From the NCBI RefSeq assembly GCF_014692525.1, contig NZ_JACNYL010000001.1:310001-374000 (forward strand): DNA of 64,000 bases, read 5' to 3'. Every line of letters begins with the position of its first letter. The first letter of the stretch is position 1. The notes under the pieces are model-generated. The model ran no database searches and was not told where the DNA came from. It saw only the letters and a program-made list of their open reading frames with translations. Both the position numbers and the translations under genes were made by a program. Positions 1-8,734 of this stretch are shown here, piece by piece. Source of the stretch: Sphingobacterium chuzhouense (GTDB taxonomy: Bacteria > Bacteroidota > Bacteroidia > Sphingobacteriales > Sphingobacteriaceae).

Positions 1-1180
1 AGATCCGCGGAAATATGGTTTCTCGATCGTAACTATATACCGGATTACGTTTAGCAACTACATATTTAGACCCATCCTTACGATACACTTTCTTGCCGTC
101 CTCTACTCCTGTTGGGCGGGCGTCAAAGAATTTCCCCTTAAAAAGAGGTTCATCACCATATTGCTCCCTGTTCAAATAACTAAGGAACGAAAACGCATTG
201 TCCGGATCACTATTATTTAACGTAGGGTCAGCTTTTGCCCGAATCATAATCATAGCAAAAGAACTATATCCCAAAATAATAAACGCCGTACTGATCATGG
301 CTATGTTTAAGACATATTTCTTATTTTTAGTTGAATAGTAAATCCCATAGGTAAGTCCACCGACAAGCAATAGGATAAAAAATGCAAGTCCGGAGCCAAA
401 GCCTAAACCGAGCGTATTCACGAAAAACAGATCAAAATAAGCCGCAATTTTAACGGAATATTGAATCATCCCCCAAAGGATAAAACCTAATATGACGACA
501 CCTACAGCTAATGCTTTTAAAATACCTGGACCCGTACTTTCTTTTGTTTTGCGAAAATAAATAACCAGTGCAATAGCCGGAATAACCAACAAATTCAGCA
601 AATGCACCCCAATGGACAGTCCCATAACGTATGCTATGAGGATAAGCCATTTATCGGCTTGCGGCTCGTCGGCCCGTGCCTCCCATTTTAATATAGCCCA
701 GAATACAACAGCGGTACAGAGTGAAGACATGGCATAGACTTCCGATTCTACTGCGGAGAACCAAAATGTATCCGTAAAGGCGTATGCCAACGCTCCCACC
801 GCACCGGACGCCATGATTAAAAACGATTGCGGTTGACTCACCTCGGCATCGCGAGAAGTACCAACGAATACTTTACGTGCCAAAGCTGTAATTGTCCAAA
901 ATAAAAACAGAATAGTTAGACCACTACATACGGCAGAGCCAATATTCATCCAAAATGCAATGCGAGTAGTATCGCCCATGGCCAAATTGGAAAAAATATT
1001 TTGTATCATGAGAAACAATGGTGCCCCAGGCTGATGCACGATCTGCATTTTATACGCCGAGGCGATAAATTCCCCACAATCCCACCAACTCACCGTGCGC
1101 TCTACCGTCATGACATACATTATCGTCGCGATGATCGCACATATCCATCCCAAAAGGTTATTAATCTTCTTGTAATCCAT
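1..1180 (-). CDS. DUF2723 family multi-pass membrane protein (3' part missing)
   Basis: The frame is open from an ATG at 1180 to the window edge, so only the first 393 residues are seen. A transmembrane segment at about residues 10-25 is followed by a periplasmic loop with WWDCGEF (about 32-38) and HQPGAP, the hallmark of DUF2723 proteins, and then by several more hydrophobic spans. The family resembles GT-C type O-mannosyltransferases and is usually about 1000 residues in Bacteroidota. By family analogy it could glycosylate exported proteins using a lipid-linked sugar in the inner membrane, but the substrate is unknown. The family call is firm; the function is inferred. Confidence 0.88.
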   Translation of the reverse strand, partial: MDYKKINNLLGWICAIIATIMYVMTVERTVSWWDCGEFIASAYKMQIVHQPGAPLFLMIQNIFSNLAMGDTTRIAFWMNIGSAVCSGLTILFLFWTITALARKVFVGTSRDAEVSQPQSFLIMASGAVGALAYAFTDTFWFSAVESEVYAMSSLCTAVVFWAILKWEARADEPQADKWLILIAYVMGLSIGVHLLNLLVIPAIALVIYFRKTKESTGPGILKALAVGVVILGFILWGMIQYSVKIAAYFDLFFVNTLGLGFGSGLAFFILLLVGGLTYGIYYSTKNKKYVLNIAMISTAFIILGYSSFAMIMIRAKADPTLNNSDPDNAFSFLSYLNREQYGDEPLFKGKFFDARPTGVEDGKKVYRKDGSKYVVAKRNPVYSYDRETIFPRI

Positions 1181-1367
1181 TCTATACTAGATAAGGTTAT
1201 TCTAAAATATGCTCCGAAAATAAGGAATACAAACCGACTATTAAATATTATTTGCACATTTTAACGAAGTTTGTTACAAACAACAGGACTACAAGTGGTG
1301 CAACAACAGTAGACTAAAAAATATTTCGTTGAGAATCAGTCTGGATATAGGAATTTAGACATTTTTT

Positions 1368-1398
1368 TTTGTAAGTTTTAAAAACTGACGTATATTTG
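1368..1398 (+). promoter_or_regulatory. Promoter of tRNA-Gln
   Basis: TTTG (1368-1371) and TATATTTG (1391-1398) are 19 bp apart, the Bacteroidota -33/-7 pattern. The tRNA begins 38 bp after the -7 box. The stretch 1181-1436 holds nothing else recognisable. Confidence 0.6.
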
Positions 1399-1436
1399 CA
1401 TCGTCAAAACGGAAACAAGCTGTTTCGACAAAAGTT

Positions 1437-1507
1437 TGTCCCATAGTATAAGGGTAGTACAAGTGATTTTGGTTCATTTAGTCTTGGTTCGAATCCAGGT
1501 GGGACAA
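1437..1507 (+). tRNA. tRNA-Gln (anticodon TTG)
   Basis: The cloverleaf can be folded by eye. A 7-bp acceptor pairs TGTCCCA with TGGGACA, the anticodon stem closes a TTTTGGT loop giving TTG, and the T arm is CTTGG-TTCGAAT-CCAGG. CCA is not encoded. A second tRNA-Gln with the same anticodon lies at 26381-26451 on the other strand. Confidence 0.95.
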
Positions 1508-1508
1508 C

Positions 1509-1541
1509 AAAAAAAGAGCGCAGATTTTGCGCTCTTTTTTT
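1509..1541 (+). terminator. Rho-independent terminator after tRNA-Gln
   Basis: AGAGCGCA pairs with TGCGCTCT around a short loop and is followed by a run of seven T. Confidence 0.85.
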
Positions 1542-1584
1542 GTCTCGTCGATGGCCAACGCACCCACTCTTTCAATTTTCAGAA

Positions 1585-2025
1585 TTATCTACGTTGTCCA
1601 TTCCGTATTTCCTTAATGTAAAATTCGGCATATACCCTGACTTCTTCTTTTGTTTCTTGATAGTCAGACTTTAGATAATATTTAACAATTCTGTATTTCC
1701 CGACTTTATAATCAATCTCTTCTTTGAAAAGGTTCTTTTCATACGTATAAAAAACCGAAGGCGAGAAGTTATAGCCTACATCCTCAAAAACTTGATCAGG
1801 CGATACTTTTACCCACTCATTATTTTCATAACGCTCAATCCAATAATGCAATCCCGCCAATATCGTTTCTCGCGTATTGTTTGTCATAGTCACTTCTACC
1901 GTCTCAGGGAGTTGGGAGAGATCGAAAACATTCGGTTTCACCGATAAAGTTACGGTCTCTTCTTGTATTAGCGTATTACTCGATAAAAAAATCACCGAAA
2001 TTATAAGCAAAATAAAGTTTTTCAT
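1585..2025 (-). CDS. Small secreted Ig-like (Big_14-type) protein
   Basis: The 146-residue product begins with a hydrophobic signal segment (about residues 3-16). The rest looks like one all-beta domain: a PNVFDLSQLPETVEVTMTNNT stretch, then LHYWIERYENNEW, then a C-terminal KVGKYRIVKYY. This resembles single-domain bacterial Ig-like proteins of the Big_14 kind, in which a strand pair ends in a 'Y/W-x-G-x-Y-R' turn. There is no lipobox cysteine, so it is probably periplasmic. It stands alone, convergent with the tRNA-Gln unit. The function is unknown and the domain assignment rests on resemblance only. Confidence 0.6.
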   Translation of the reverse strand: MKNFILLIISVIFLSSNTLIQEETVTLSVKPNVFDLSQLPETVEVTMTNNTRETILAGLHYWIERYENNEWVKVSPDQVFEDVGYNFSPSVFYTYEKNLFKEEIDYKVGKYRIVKYYLKSDYQETKEEVRVYAEFYIKEIRNGQRR

Positions 2026-2240
2026 ATATACGCGAATAAAATTTGCTCTGATCTTTACTACAAAATTTTCAACACTCCTATTTTATCATACTCAAAAGTT
2101 ACATATATTTCGTCATATCCAATTGGAATTCAAATAAAATGTTTAAATCTGAAATTTCTGTCGGCCTCAGTTTTACATTAAGGTCCGGTTTTGTCATTCT
2201 TAAGCTTTTATTATATTAAACGACCCGATTACCCAAGTTG

Positions 2241-2567
2241 TTATCTATCTCTAATTTCCTTAATGCTAGCTTTTTGGTATTTAGCCCCAGATTGAGGGAA
2301 TCCGCACGCATGCATATCTTCAAGTATATTGTATTGTAGTTTAACCTCTTTTTTGTCCGTTTGATACTTCTCTCCAAGGTTAACAGGAAAGTAAATATTT
2401 CCATCAATCTCAATTACAAAACCACAGCCGTCAACCTTCGGGTTTCCAAAATCTAATACAGTAGCATTTATCCACTGTTCTTCTTTTTTACATCCGCTAT
2501 TAAGGTGTATGTTTATGAATATCATCAAAAGTAAGTAAGCAGGTCTGAAGGTAGCTTGATTTTTCAT
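2241..2567 (-). CDS. Hypothetical lipoprotein
   Basis: Starting at the ATG at 2567 gives 108 residues with a basic N-terminus (MKNQATFRP), a hydrophobic core and the lipobox LNSGC (cysteine at about residue 26). This is a much better signal peptide than the longer in-frame start at 2636 would give. An A-rich leader precedes the ATG, as is usual in this phylum. The mature part has two further cysteines (DGCGF, HACGF) that could form a disulfide. It has no recognised domain. The roughly 280 bases between this start and the next gene at 2850 hold nothing recognisable. Confidence 0.6.
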   Translation of the reverse strand: MKNQATFRPAYLLLMIFINIHLNSGCKKEEQWINATVLDFGNPKVDGCGFVIEIDGNIYFPVNLGEKYQTDKKEVKLQYNILEDMHACGFPQSGAKYQKASIKEIRDR

Positions 2568-2849
2568 AATATATATTTTTAATTTTATTAGTAAAGTTTT
2601 GAGTTGTTTGTCTGTAGTTGAATGTGGTTTAAACATAGTTAGTATTGGATATCTAAATACAATACTAAATTAACAGTTCTTTTTTATTTTCAACCGTTGC
2701 AGACTCCAGGATTTACAACCGCAATCTAAAAACCAAGAGAGGTCATCATCTATAAGATATTACGGTCCAGAGAAACCGTCCGTTGAAACACGTCTATGAA
2801 TCTAACAAGCTAAAATAAAAATATCACCTCTTTGTATTTTTCATCAAGC

Positions 2850-3206
2850 TTATTTATTATTGGTTGCTTTAATGATAACCTCTCTAAATTTACTGTAGTT
2901 ATTCTTTTTGGTTAGCTTAAACGGGAACGGATATAATCCAAGATTGTTTTTTAATACAATAGCCAAAAATTCAATCCACTGCCCATGATGCGTCTCTTGA
3001 ATTTTTTTGAATTCATTAAAGAAAATAGTTCTTCCACCCTGTTCATTAAGCCCGTCAATAAGCGCATTTTCAAAATCCTTATTGTACTCTTTTTCCAATA
3101 ACCTTTCTATGCTATGTCGACCATTCGTTAACAGTAAACCAAAACCATGAGTTGTACAATATTCAATAAGAGCTTCTAGTTTCCGATGTACTCTGGCATC
3201 CACCAT
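2850..3206 (-). CDS. Hypothetical protein, possibly a 5'-truncated gene
   Basis: The product is 118 residues from the first ATG, soluble, mixed charge, and matches no family I recognise. The same frame continues upstream of the ATG without a stop for 20 more codons, to a TGA just before the tRNA-Pro terminator, and those codons (DEHTVELKDF and so on) look like ordinary protein. The original N-terminus may therefore have been lost, or the start may be non-ATG. Its 5' end lies about 75 bp from the tRNA-Pro terminator. It could be a decayed fragment or a small intact gene of unknown role. Confidence 0.45.
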   Translation of the reverse strand: MVDARVHRKLEALIEYCTTHGFGLLLTNGRHSIERLLEKEYNKDFENALIDGLNEQGGRTIFFNEFKKIQETHHGQWIEFLAIVLKNNLGLYPFPFKLTKKNNYSKFREVIIKATNNK

Positions 3207-3276
3207 TCCGGTGAAATCCTTTAGCTCGACCGTATGTTCATCTGTGAGGCTCCTATAGACTCATCCCCGACTAAAA

Positions 3277-3306
3277 CAAAAAAAGCCCGACTTTCGTCGA
3301 GCTTTT
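3277..3306 (-). terminator. Terminator of tRNA-Pro
   Basis: Read on the minus strand, AAGCTCGAC-GAAA-GTCGGGCTT is followed by a T run. Confidence 0.8.
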
Positions 3307-3307
3307 G

Positions 3308-3381
3308 TCGGGGTGGCAGGATTCGAACCTACGACCTCCACATCCCAAATGTGGCGCGATACCGGGCTACGCTACACCCCG
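3308..3381 (-). tRNA. tRNA-Pro (anticodon TGG)
   Basis: On the minus strand the 7-bp acceptor is CGGGGTG/CACCCCG, the anticodon stem-loop is CCACA-TTTGGGA-TGTGG (TGG), and the T loop is TTCGAAT. CCA is not encoded. Confidence 0.95.
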
Positions 3382-3408
3382 AAAAGGCATCACCTTTTTT
3401 GTGTGGCA

Positions 3409-3439
3409 CAAATATACGGCATATTTTATTACTGTCAAT
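3409..3439 (-). promoter_or_regulatory. Promoter of tRNA-Pro
   Basis: On the minus strand the -7 box TATATTTG (3409-3416) lies 19 bp from an ATTG -33 box (3436-3439). Confidence 0.55.
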
Positions 3440-3627
3440 ACTTTATTTAAGATTATTTCCTAACCAGCTCATTGATTGCATGATAATCCTATTTCCTCTT
3501 CTTTGTTTTCAGAAAAAGCCCTTAAACATCGCCCAATCTCATAACAACAGAAATCTTCCAGACACCTTTCTGATTTCCTCGCGACGTCCAAAAGAAAAAT
3601 CACAATATGAAATAAAAATATTTTTTC

Positions 3628-3635
3628 TATTTTTG
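3628..3635 (+). promoter_or_regulatory. Probable -7 box for rplS
   Basis: TATTTTTG fits TAnnTTTG and lies 125 bp before the rplS start. The 379 bases between tRNA-Pro and rplS are A+T-rich and hold the divergent tRNA-Pro promoter and this box. The open frame seen there on the plus strand runs across the tRNA and is not a gene. Confidence 0.45.
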
Positions 3636-3760
3636 CACCCGCCTATCAAAAAAGCATTTACAATAGGTTTTTAAAAAAGTATTTTTTTATTTAAAATAAA
3701 AGCTGTAATATTGCATTCCGATTTTTTCAGGATAAAATCGTTTAATAATTACTCGAAATC

Positions 3761-4108
3761 ATGGATTTAGTAAAATTTGTAGAAGAACAAGCGGTAGTGA
3801 AAAATGAAATCCCCGCTTTTAAAGCAGGAGATACCATCAGCGTTCATTATAAAATTCGCGAAGGAAATAAAGAGCGTGTTCAGGTGTACCAAGGTGTAGT
3901 TATCCAGTTAAACAGCGAAGGTACTAACGCGACTTTTACCGTTCGTAAAATCTCTAACGGTGTAGGTGTTGAACGTATTTTCCCTGTGAATTCACCTAAC
4001 ATTCAAAAAATAGAAGTTAATAGCGTTGGTAAAGTTCGTCGTGCTAAATTATTCTATTTACGCGGTCTTACCGGTAAAGCTGCGCGTATCAAAGCAAAAC
4101 GTGTATAA
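3761..4108 (+). CDS. rplS: 50S ribosomal protein L19
   Basis: L19 sits at the interface of the two ribosomal subunits. The 115-residue product has the family's usual length and typical segments: [31 protein letters not shown], followed by [23 protein letters not shown] and the basic C-terminus [13 protein letters not shown]. It appears monocistronic, with its own -7 box and terminator. In many other bacteria it is linked to trmD/rimM, but not here. Confidence 0.97.
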   Translation: MDLVKFVEEQAVVKNEIPAFKAGDTISVHYKIREGNKERVQVYQGVVIQLNSEGTNATFTVRKISNGVGVERIFPVNSPNIQKIEVNSVGKVRRAKLFYLRGLTGKAARIKAKRV

Positions 4109-4130
4109 CAAAACCAATGCTTCAAGAAAT

Positions 4131-4164
4131 AAAAAAAGCCGTTATTAATGTAGCGGCTTTTTTT
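4131..4164 (+). terminator. Terminator of rplS
   Basis: AAAAAGCCG and CGGCTTTTT flank an A+T-rich loop and are followed by a T run. Confidence 0.75.
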
Positions 4165-4247
4165 ATACCCTTTCTAATTCTCCAAGCCACTCACGATATG
4201 CATAGTACATCCAACAAATAATGCGTTAGGGTTTTTTATGCTTTAAT

Positions 4248-4279
4248 TTCCGTTAGTATCGGAAAAAAACTTATCTTTG
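4248..4279 (+). promoter_or_regulatory. Promoter of pyrG
   Basis: TATCTTTG (4272-4279) is a good -7 box. The -33 region, TTCCG at 19 bp, is weak. The ATG follows 68 bp after the box. Confidence 0.5.
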
Positions 4280-4347
4280 TATCCCGTACATAAAGCAGAT
4301 TTAAAGCCGTATTTAAGGCTTGAAATAGTTGAAATTCCATTATTGCT

Positions 4348-5955
4348 ATGAGTAAATATATCTTCGTTACGGGCGGCGTAACCTCGTCGTTAGGAAAAGG
4401 CATTATCGCTGCTTCCTTGGCCAAACTTCTACAAGCTCGGGGGCTTAAAGTGACTATCCAAAAATTTGACCCCTACATCAACATCGATCCAGGGACGTTG
4501 AACCCATACGAACACGGAGAATGCTATGTTACTGAGGATGGAGCTGAAACCGATCTAGATCTAGGCCATTACGAAAGATTCCTAAATGTTCCTACCTCAC
4601 AAGCCAACAACGTCACAACGGGAAGAATATATCAACATGTTATCGATCAAGAACGCGCAGGGGCTTATTTAGGCAAAACCGTTCAAGTCGTACCACATAT
4701 CACCGATGAAATTAAGCGTCGAATGCAACTCCTAGGACAAACGGGAGAATATGACATCGTTATAACAGAACTAGGTGGTACAGTAGGCGACATAGAATCA
4801 CTTCCGTTCATTGAAGCAGTAAGACAATTGCGTTGGGAACTTGGCAATAGTGATTCTTTGGTAATACACCTCACACTCGTACCTTATTTAGCAGCTGCGG
4901 GGGAATTAAAGACTAAACCCACTCAACATTCCGTAAAAACGCTTTTGGAATACGGTATACAACCCGACATTCTCGTGTGCCGTACGGAGCATAAACTAAC
5001 GCACGATATCAGAAAAAAACTTGCCCAATTCTGTAACGTCAATATCAATGCTGTAGTAGAATCCATTGATGCACCTACTATATACGATGTACCATTGAAC
5101 ATGCTTAAGGAGCAATTGGACAAAACAGCTTTAGCAAAACTGAAGTTATCTAACAAGAACGAACCGGATTTAGAAAACTGGAAAACGTTCTTAGGCAAAC
5201 TCAAAAATCCAACAAGTGAGGTATGCATAGGCCTAGTCGGTAAATATGTTGAACTTCCCGACGCTTACAAATCGATCACGGAGGCTTTTATCCATGCAGG
5301 TGCGATGAATGAGACCAAGGTAAAAGTTAAGTACATTGCCGCAGAAAGCATAAACGACGAAAACGTAGTCGAGAAATTGAAAGATCTTGCGGGTGTTTTG
5401 GTTGCCCCTGGTTTCGGCGAACGTGGATTAGATGGCAAACTGAGCGCTATTAAATATGTACGAGAGAACAAGATCCCATTCTTTGGTATCTGCTTGGGTA
5501 TGCAATGCGCTGTCATCGAATTTGGAAGAAATGTGCTTGGACTGAAAAAGGCGAACAGCTTTGAGATGAACGAAAAAACACCTCACCCTGTTATTAACTT
5601 AATGGAAGAGCAAAAATCCATTACCGATATGGGGGGCACCATGCGCCTGGGAGCATACGCCTGCGAAATCAAAAAAGGCACAAAAGCCTATTCTATTTAT
5701 GGCAAGACCAAAATATCCGAACGGCACAGACACCGCTACGAGTTTAACAATGCGTATCTAAAACAATATGAAGAAGCCGGTATGATCGCTTCCGGAAAAA
5801 ATCCGGAAACTGGACTGGTTGAAATTGTCGAATTGAAAAATCATCCGTTCTTCGTAGCAGGACAATTTCATCCGGAGTTAAAATCGACCGTAGCAAATCC
5901 TCACCCACTTTTTGTTAGCTTTGTAGCCGCTGCGATAGCCTATAAAAAAAGCTAA
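4348..5955 (+). CDS. pyrG: CTP synthase
   Basis: The enzyme makes CTP from UTP, ATP and glutamine. At 535 residues it is full length. The N-terminal synthetase domain opens with [12 protein letters not shown] (P-loop, about residues 7-18) and includes [39 protein letters not shown]. The C-terminal class I glutamine amidotransferase domain has the nucleophile cysteine in [12 protein letters not shown] (about residue 380) and the His/Glu pair in GQFHPEL near the end. yidC follows 42 bp downstream with no terminator between them, so the two are probably cotranscribed. Confidence 0.98.
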   Translation: MSKYIFVTGGVTSSLGKGIIAASLAKLLQARGLKVTIQKFDPYINIDPGTLNPYEHGECYVTEDGAETDLDLGHYERFLNVPTSQANNVTTGRIYQHVIDQERAGAYLGKTVQVVPHITDEIKRRMQLLGQTGEYDIVITELGGTVGDIESLPFIEAVRQLRWELGNSDSLVIHLTLVPYLAAAGELKTKPTQHSVKTLLEYGIQPDILVCRTEHKLTHDIRKKLAQFCNVNINAVVESIDAPTIYDVPLNMLKEQLDKTALAKLKLSNKNEPDLENWKTFLGKLKNPTSEVCIGLVGKYVELPDAYKSITEAFIHAGAMNETKVKVKYIAAESINDENVVEKLKDLAGVLVAPGFGERGLDGKLSAIKYVRENKIPFFGICLGMQCAVIEFGRNVLGLKKANSFEMNEKTPHPVINLMEEQKSITDMGGTMRLGAYACEIKKGTKAYSIYGKTKISERHRHRYEFNNAYLKQYEEAGMIASGKNPETGLVEIVELKNHPFFVAGQFHPELKSTVANPHPLFVSFVAAAIAYKKS

Positions 5956-5997
5956 GGCATACTTATAATATATAATTTGAAAATTAAAAAATAAAAA

Positions 5998-7818
5998 ATG
6001 GATAGAAATACCCTCATTGGATTAGTGCTGATTTTCGGAATCCTGGCAGGCTCTTTTTATTTGATGAAACCTACGGAGCAAGAGCTTAAGCAAGAACAAA
6101 GACTTCAGGATTCATTAAAAAGAGTTAGAGAAGGCCTTCCTCCAACGACAGACACGTTAAGCGCTAGTTCGCCATCAACAATAGACACTGCTGAAATCTC
6201 GAATAAGCCGTTTGGTAACGCTCGGCTAGGAGAAGAGCAGATAGTCACGCTTGAAAACGAGTTAATTATTGCCAAGATAAGTTCTAAAGGTGGACAAGTC
6301 AGATCTGTTCAGTTAAAGAACGAAACAAATTATGACGGAAAACCGCTCATGATTATTGACGAGGGTCAGAACCAATTTGGCTTTGTTTTCAAAGCAAATG
6401 GAGAAAACATCAATACCGGTGACTTGAACTTCACGGCACAAAGTGGTGATATTTCAGTCACAGGAGAATCTACACAATCGATAGGCTTTAGATTAAACTA
6501 TAGTGAAACCCAATATCTCGAGTACACGTATACGATTAAAGGTAACGATTACAACGTAGGCCTCGATGTCAAAGCCGTGGGCATCCAAAACCTCATGGAC
6601 GTTAAAACCAGCTCCATCGGATTGAATTGGGAAACCACCTTGCTCCGAAAAGAACGGAATGCAAAATCTGAACGCGAACGGTCAACGATATTTTATAAAG
6701 AACTTGCCGGAAATGTCGACAACCTTTCCGAAACGAGTGACGACAAAGAGAATATCGAGGAAAAATTAAGCTGGATTGCGTTCAAACAGCACTTCTTTTC
6801 TGCCGCGCTAACGTCGAGTCAACCGCTAAATAACACAGAACTAACTGTAGCTTTCGATTCAAATGACGGCATCATAAAACACTACAAAGCGGCTGCAGAT
6901 TTGGATTTCTCCGCACAAAAAGACAACCATTACACGTTCAATTTCTTTTTCGGCCCCAATCAATATAAAATACTAAAAGCACACGGCGATGATTTCGAGA
7001 AAATCATTAAAATGGGCTGGGGACCTATGGGCTGGATAAATAAGTTTATCACTGTACCTATTTTTGATGTTCTTGACGGCCTCCATTTGGGTTACGGTGT
7101 TATTATATTAATATTAACACTTATCTTGAAGGGTGTATTATTTCCGTTGACTTACAAATCTTACAAGTCAATGGCGAAAATGCGCGTATTGAAGCCGCAA
7201 ATCGACGAAATTAAAGAGAAAGTAGGTGACGACAACCCTATGCTACTTCAGCAGGAAACCATGAAACTGTATAAGCAAGCCGGTGTAAATCCGCTAGGTG
7301 GGTGTCTGCCTCTATTATTACAGATGCCTTTTACACTCGCTTTCTTCTTTTTCTTCCCGAATCTATTTGAACTAAGAGGCGAAAGTTTCCTTTGGGTAAA
7401 GGATTTATCAACGTATGATGCACCGATTACTTTTTCTCCGATTTTCGGAATCGGCCACATCTCTTTTATGTGTGTACTCATGACGTTGACTACATTATTG
7501 ACAACATGGTATAACAATGCGACATCGGGTGCTGCTGCCAACAACCAAATGAAATATATCGGGTACTTTATGCCTTTGATATTCTTCTTTGTGTTGAACA
7601 GCTTCCCTGCAGGATTAAACTACTATTATTTCTTGTCGGCAGTCTTGACATTCCTCACGCAGTTTATTATCCGTCAATTTATCGACGATGATAAGATATT
7701 GGCGAAAATTGAGGAACATAAGAAGAATCCGAAAGCGGCTAAGAAATCATCTTTCCAACAAAAAATGGAAGAAATGATGCGCCAACAACAAGCACAACAG
7801 CAAAACAAAAAGAGATAA
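5998..7818 (+). CDS. yidC: Membrane protein insertase YidC
   Basis: YidC inserts and folds inner-membrane proteins, with or without SecYEG. The 606-residue protein has an N-terminal membrane anchor (about residues 5-23), a large periplasmic beta domain, and from about residue 340 the conserved five-helix core. Typical core segments are LTYKSYKSMAKMRVLKPQ and QQETMKLYKQAGVNPLGGCLPLLLQMP. The C-terminal tail is very basic and Gln-rich (about the last 35 residues), as is usual for ribosome contact. It lies in tandem with pyrG and ends at a strong two-way terminator. Confidence 0.97.
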   Translation: MDRNTLIGLVLIFGILAGSFYLMKPTEQELKQEQRLQDSLKRVREGLPPTTDTLSASSPSTIDTAEISNKPFGNARLGEEQIVTLENELIIAKISSKGGQVRSVQLKNETNYDGKPLMIIDEGQNQFGFVFKANGENINTGDLNFTAQSGDISVTGESTQSIGFRLNYSETQYLEYTYTIKGNDYNVGLDVKAVGIQNLMDVKTSSIGLNWETTLLRKERNAKSERERSTIFYKELAGNVDNLSETSDDKENIEEKLSWIAFKQHFFSAALTSSQPLNNTELTVAFDSNDGIIKHYKAAADLDFSAQKDNHYTFNFFFGPNQYKILKAHGDDFEKIIKMGWGPMGWINKFITVPIFDVLDGLHLGYGVIILILTLILKGVLFPLTYKSYKSMAKMRVLKPQIDEIKEKVGDDNPMLLQQETMKLYKQAGVNPLGGCLPLLLQMPFTLAFFFFFPNLFELRGESFLWVKDLSTYDAPITFSPIFGIGHISFMCVLMTLTTLLTTWYNNATSGAAANNQMKYIGYFMPLIFFFVLNSFPAGLNYYYFLSAVLTFLTQFIIRQFIDDDKILAKIEEHKKNPKAAKKSSFQQKMEEMMRQQQAQQQNKKR

Positions 7819-7819
7819 A

Positions 7820-7858
7820 AAAGAAAAGCCCGAGCAATACTCGGGCTTTTCTTTTTTA
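7820..7858. terminator. Bidirectional terminator between yidC and the M48 gene
   Basis: AAGAAAAGCCCGAG and its exact complement flank a CAATA loop, with T runs on both strands. It overlaps the stop codon of the minus-strand gene. Confidence 0.9.
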
Positions 7859-8644
7859 TTTAGATGGTTTTTCGAATCCGTCTTTTTCTGCTTTTTTTGC
7901 CATTTCCTCTACACGTTTTTTAGTATCGGGATGGGAAGAGAAAAGCTTTTTAGTCAAGCCTCCTTCCGAAGTATCTCCAGATAACTCAAGTAAGCGCTCG
8001 AAAGACATGGACATATACCAAGGGTTCACACCATTATCTTTTAAAAACTTATACCCATAATCATCCGCTGCACTCTCTTGCTTGCGTGAAAAACTCATAT
8101 TTGCCACCTGTTCGCCGAGTTCGCCTAATTGCGAATTTGATAGGGCACCCGCTCCTCCTCCTTGTGAAGATACACCGTCTTTCAGCGCCGAAGTCATCAA
8201 GGCATTTTTGAAGGCATCCCGCGAATCCATGTTTTTCACATGTCCTATTTCATGTCCGATAACGCCAAGGACCTCCTGATCATCCATCTCCTGCATCAAC
8301 CCAGCACATACGCGTACGCTTCCGTCTGCACAGGCAAACGCGTTGACGTCTCGCACAAGATATACTTTAAAATTTAGGTCAAGACCATCGTAGTTGCTCA
8401 AATTCTCCGTTAGCTTTTTCAAGCGTACCGCAAACTCATGATCGTCTGGTGCTACAGGATTATTTTGATCCATCCACTGGATATATTCTTTTGTATAGTT
8501 GATAACATCCTCATTGGAGAGGGTGACAGCCTGTACAGCTTTCGTAGCTGCTCCAATTGATTTCGTGTTAATCTTAATTTGGCCGAAAGCGACCGAAGTG
8601 AACATCAATACTGACGCACCTAATAAAATTCGTTTGTAAACCAT
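7856..8644 (-). CDS. M48 family periplasmic metalloprotease
   Basis: The product is a 262-residue zinc peptidase of the HtpX/Oma1/BepA (Peptidase_M48) group. It has a signal peptide (about residues 1-21), HEIGH at 131-135 (zinc ligands and catalytic Glu) and the downstream ligand region RKQESAADDYGYKFL. Conserved NAFACADGSVRVCAGLM precedes the active site. There are no membrane spans apart from the signal, so it is a secreted form likely involved in envelope protein quality control. It has no TPR domain, unlike BepA. It appears to be monocistronic. Confidence 0.9.
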   Translation of the reverse strand: MVYKRILLGASVLMFTSVAFGQIKINTKSIGAATKAVQAVTLSNEDVINYTKEYIQWMDQNNPVAPDDHEFAVRLKKLTENLSNYDGLDLNFKVYLVRDVNAFACADGSVRVCAGLMQEMDDQEVLGVIGHEIGHVKNMDSRDAFKNALMTSALKDGVSSQGGGAGALSNSQLGELGEQVANMSFSRKQESAADDYGYKFLKDNGVNPWYMSMSFERLLELSGDTSEGGLTKKLFSSHPDTKKRVEEMAKKAEKDGFEKPSK

Positions 8645-8734
8645 AAGTTTGATATTTTAGTCTTTTTTAACCTTATAATACGATTAATCTTCCCGTTCTT
8701 TGTAACAAAAACAAGACCAAAACATATATCTCCC

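Noticed and set aside
3234..3674. Plus-strand open frame of 146 codons
   Set aside because: It runs across the tRNA-Pro gene and its terminator; the composition is not protein-like and there is no start signal.
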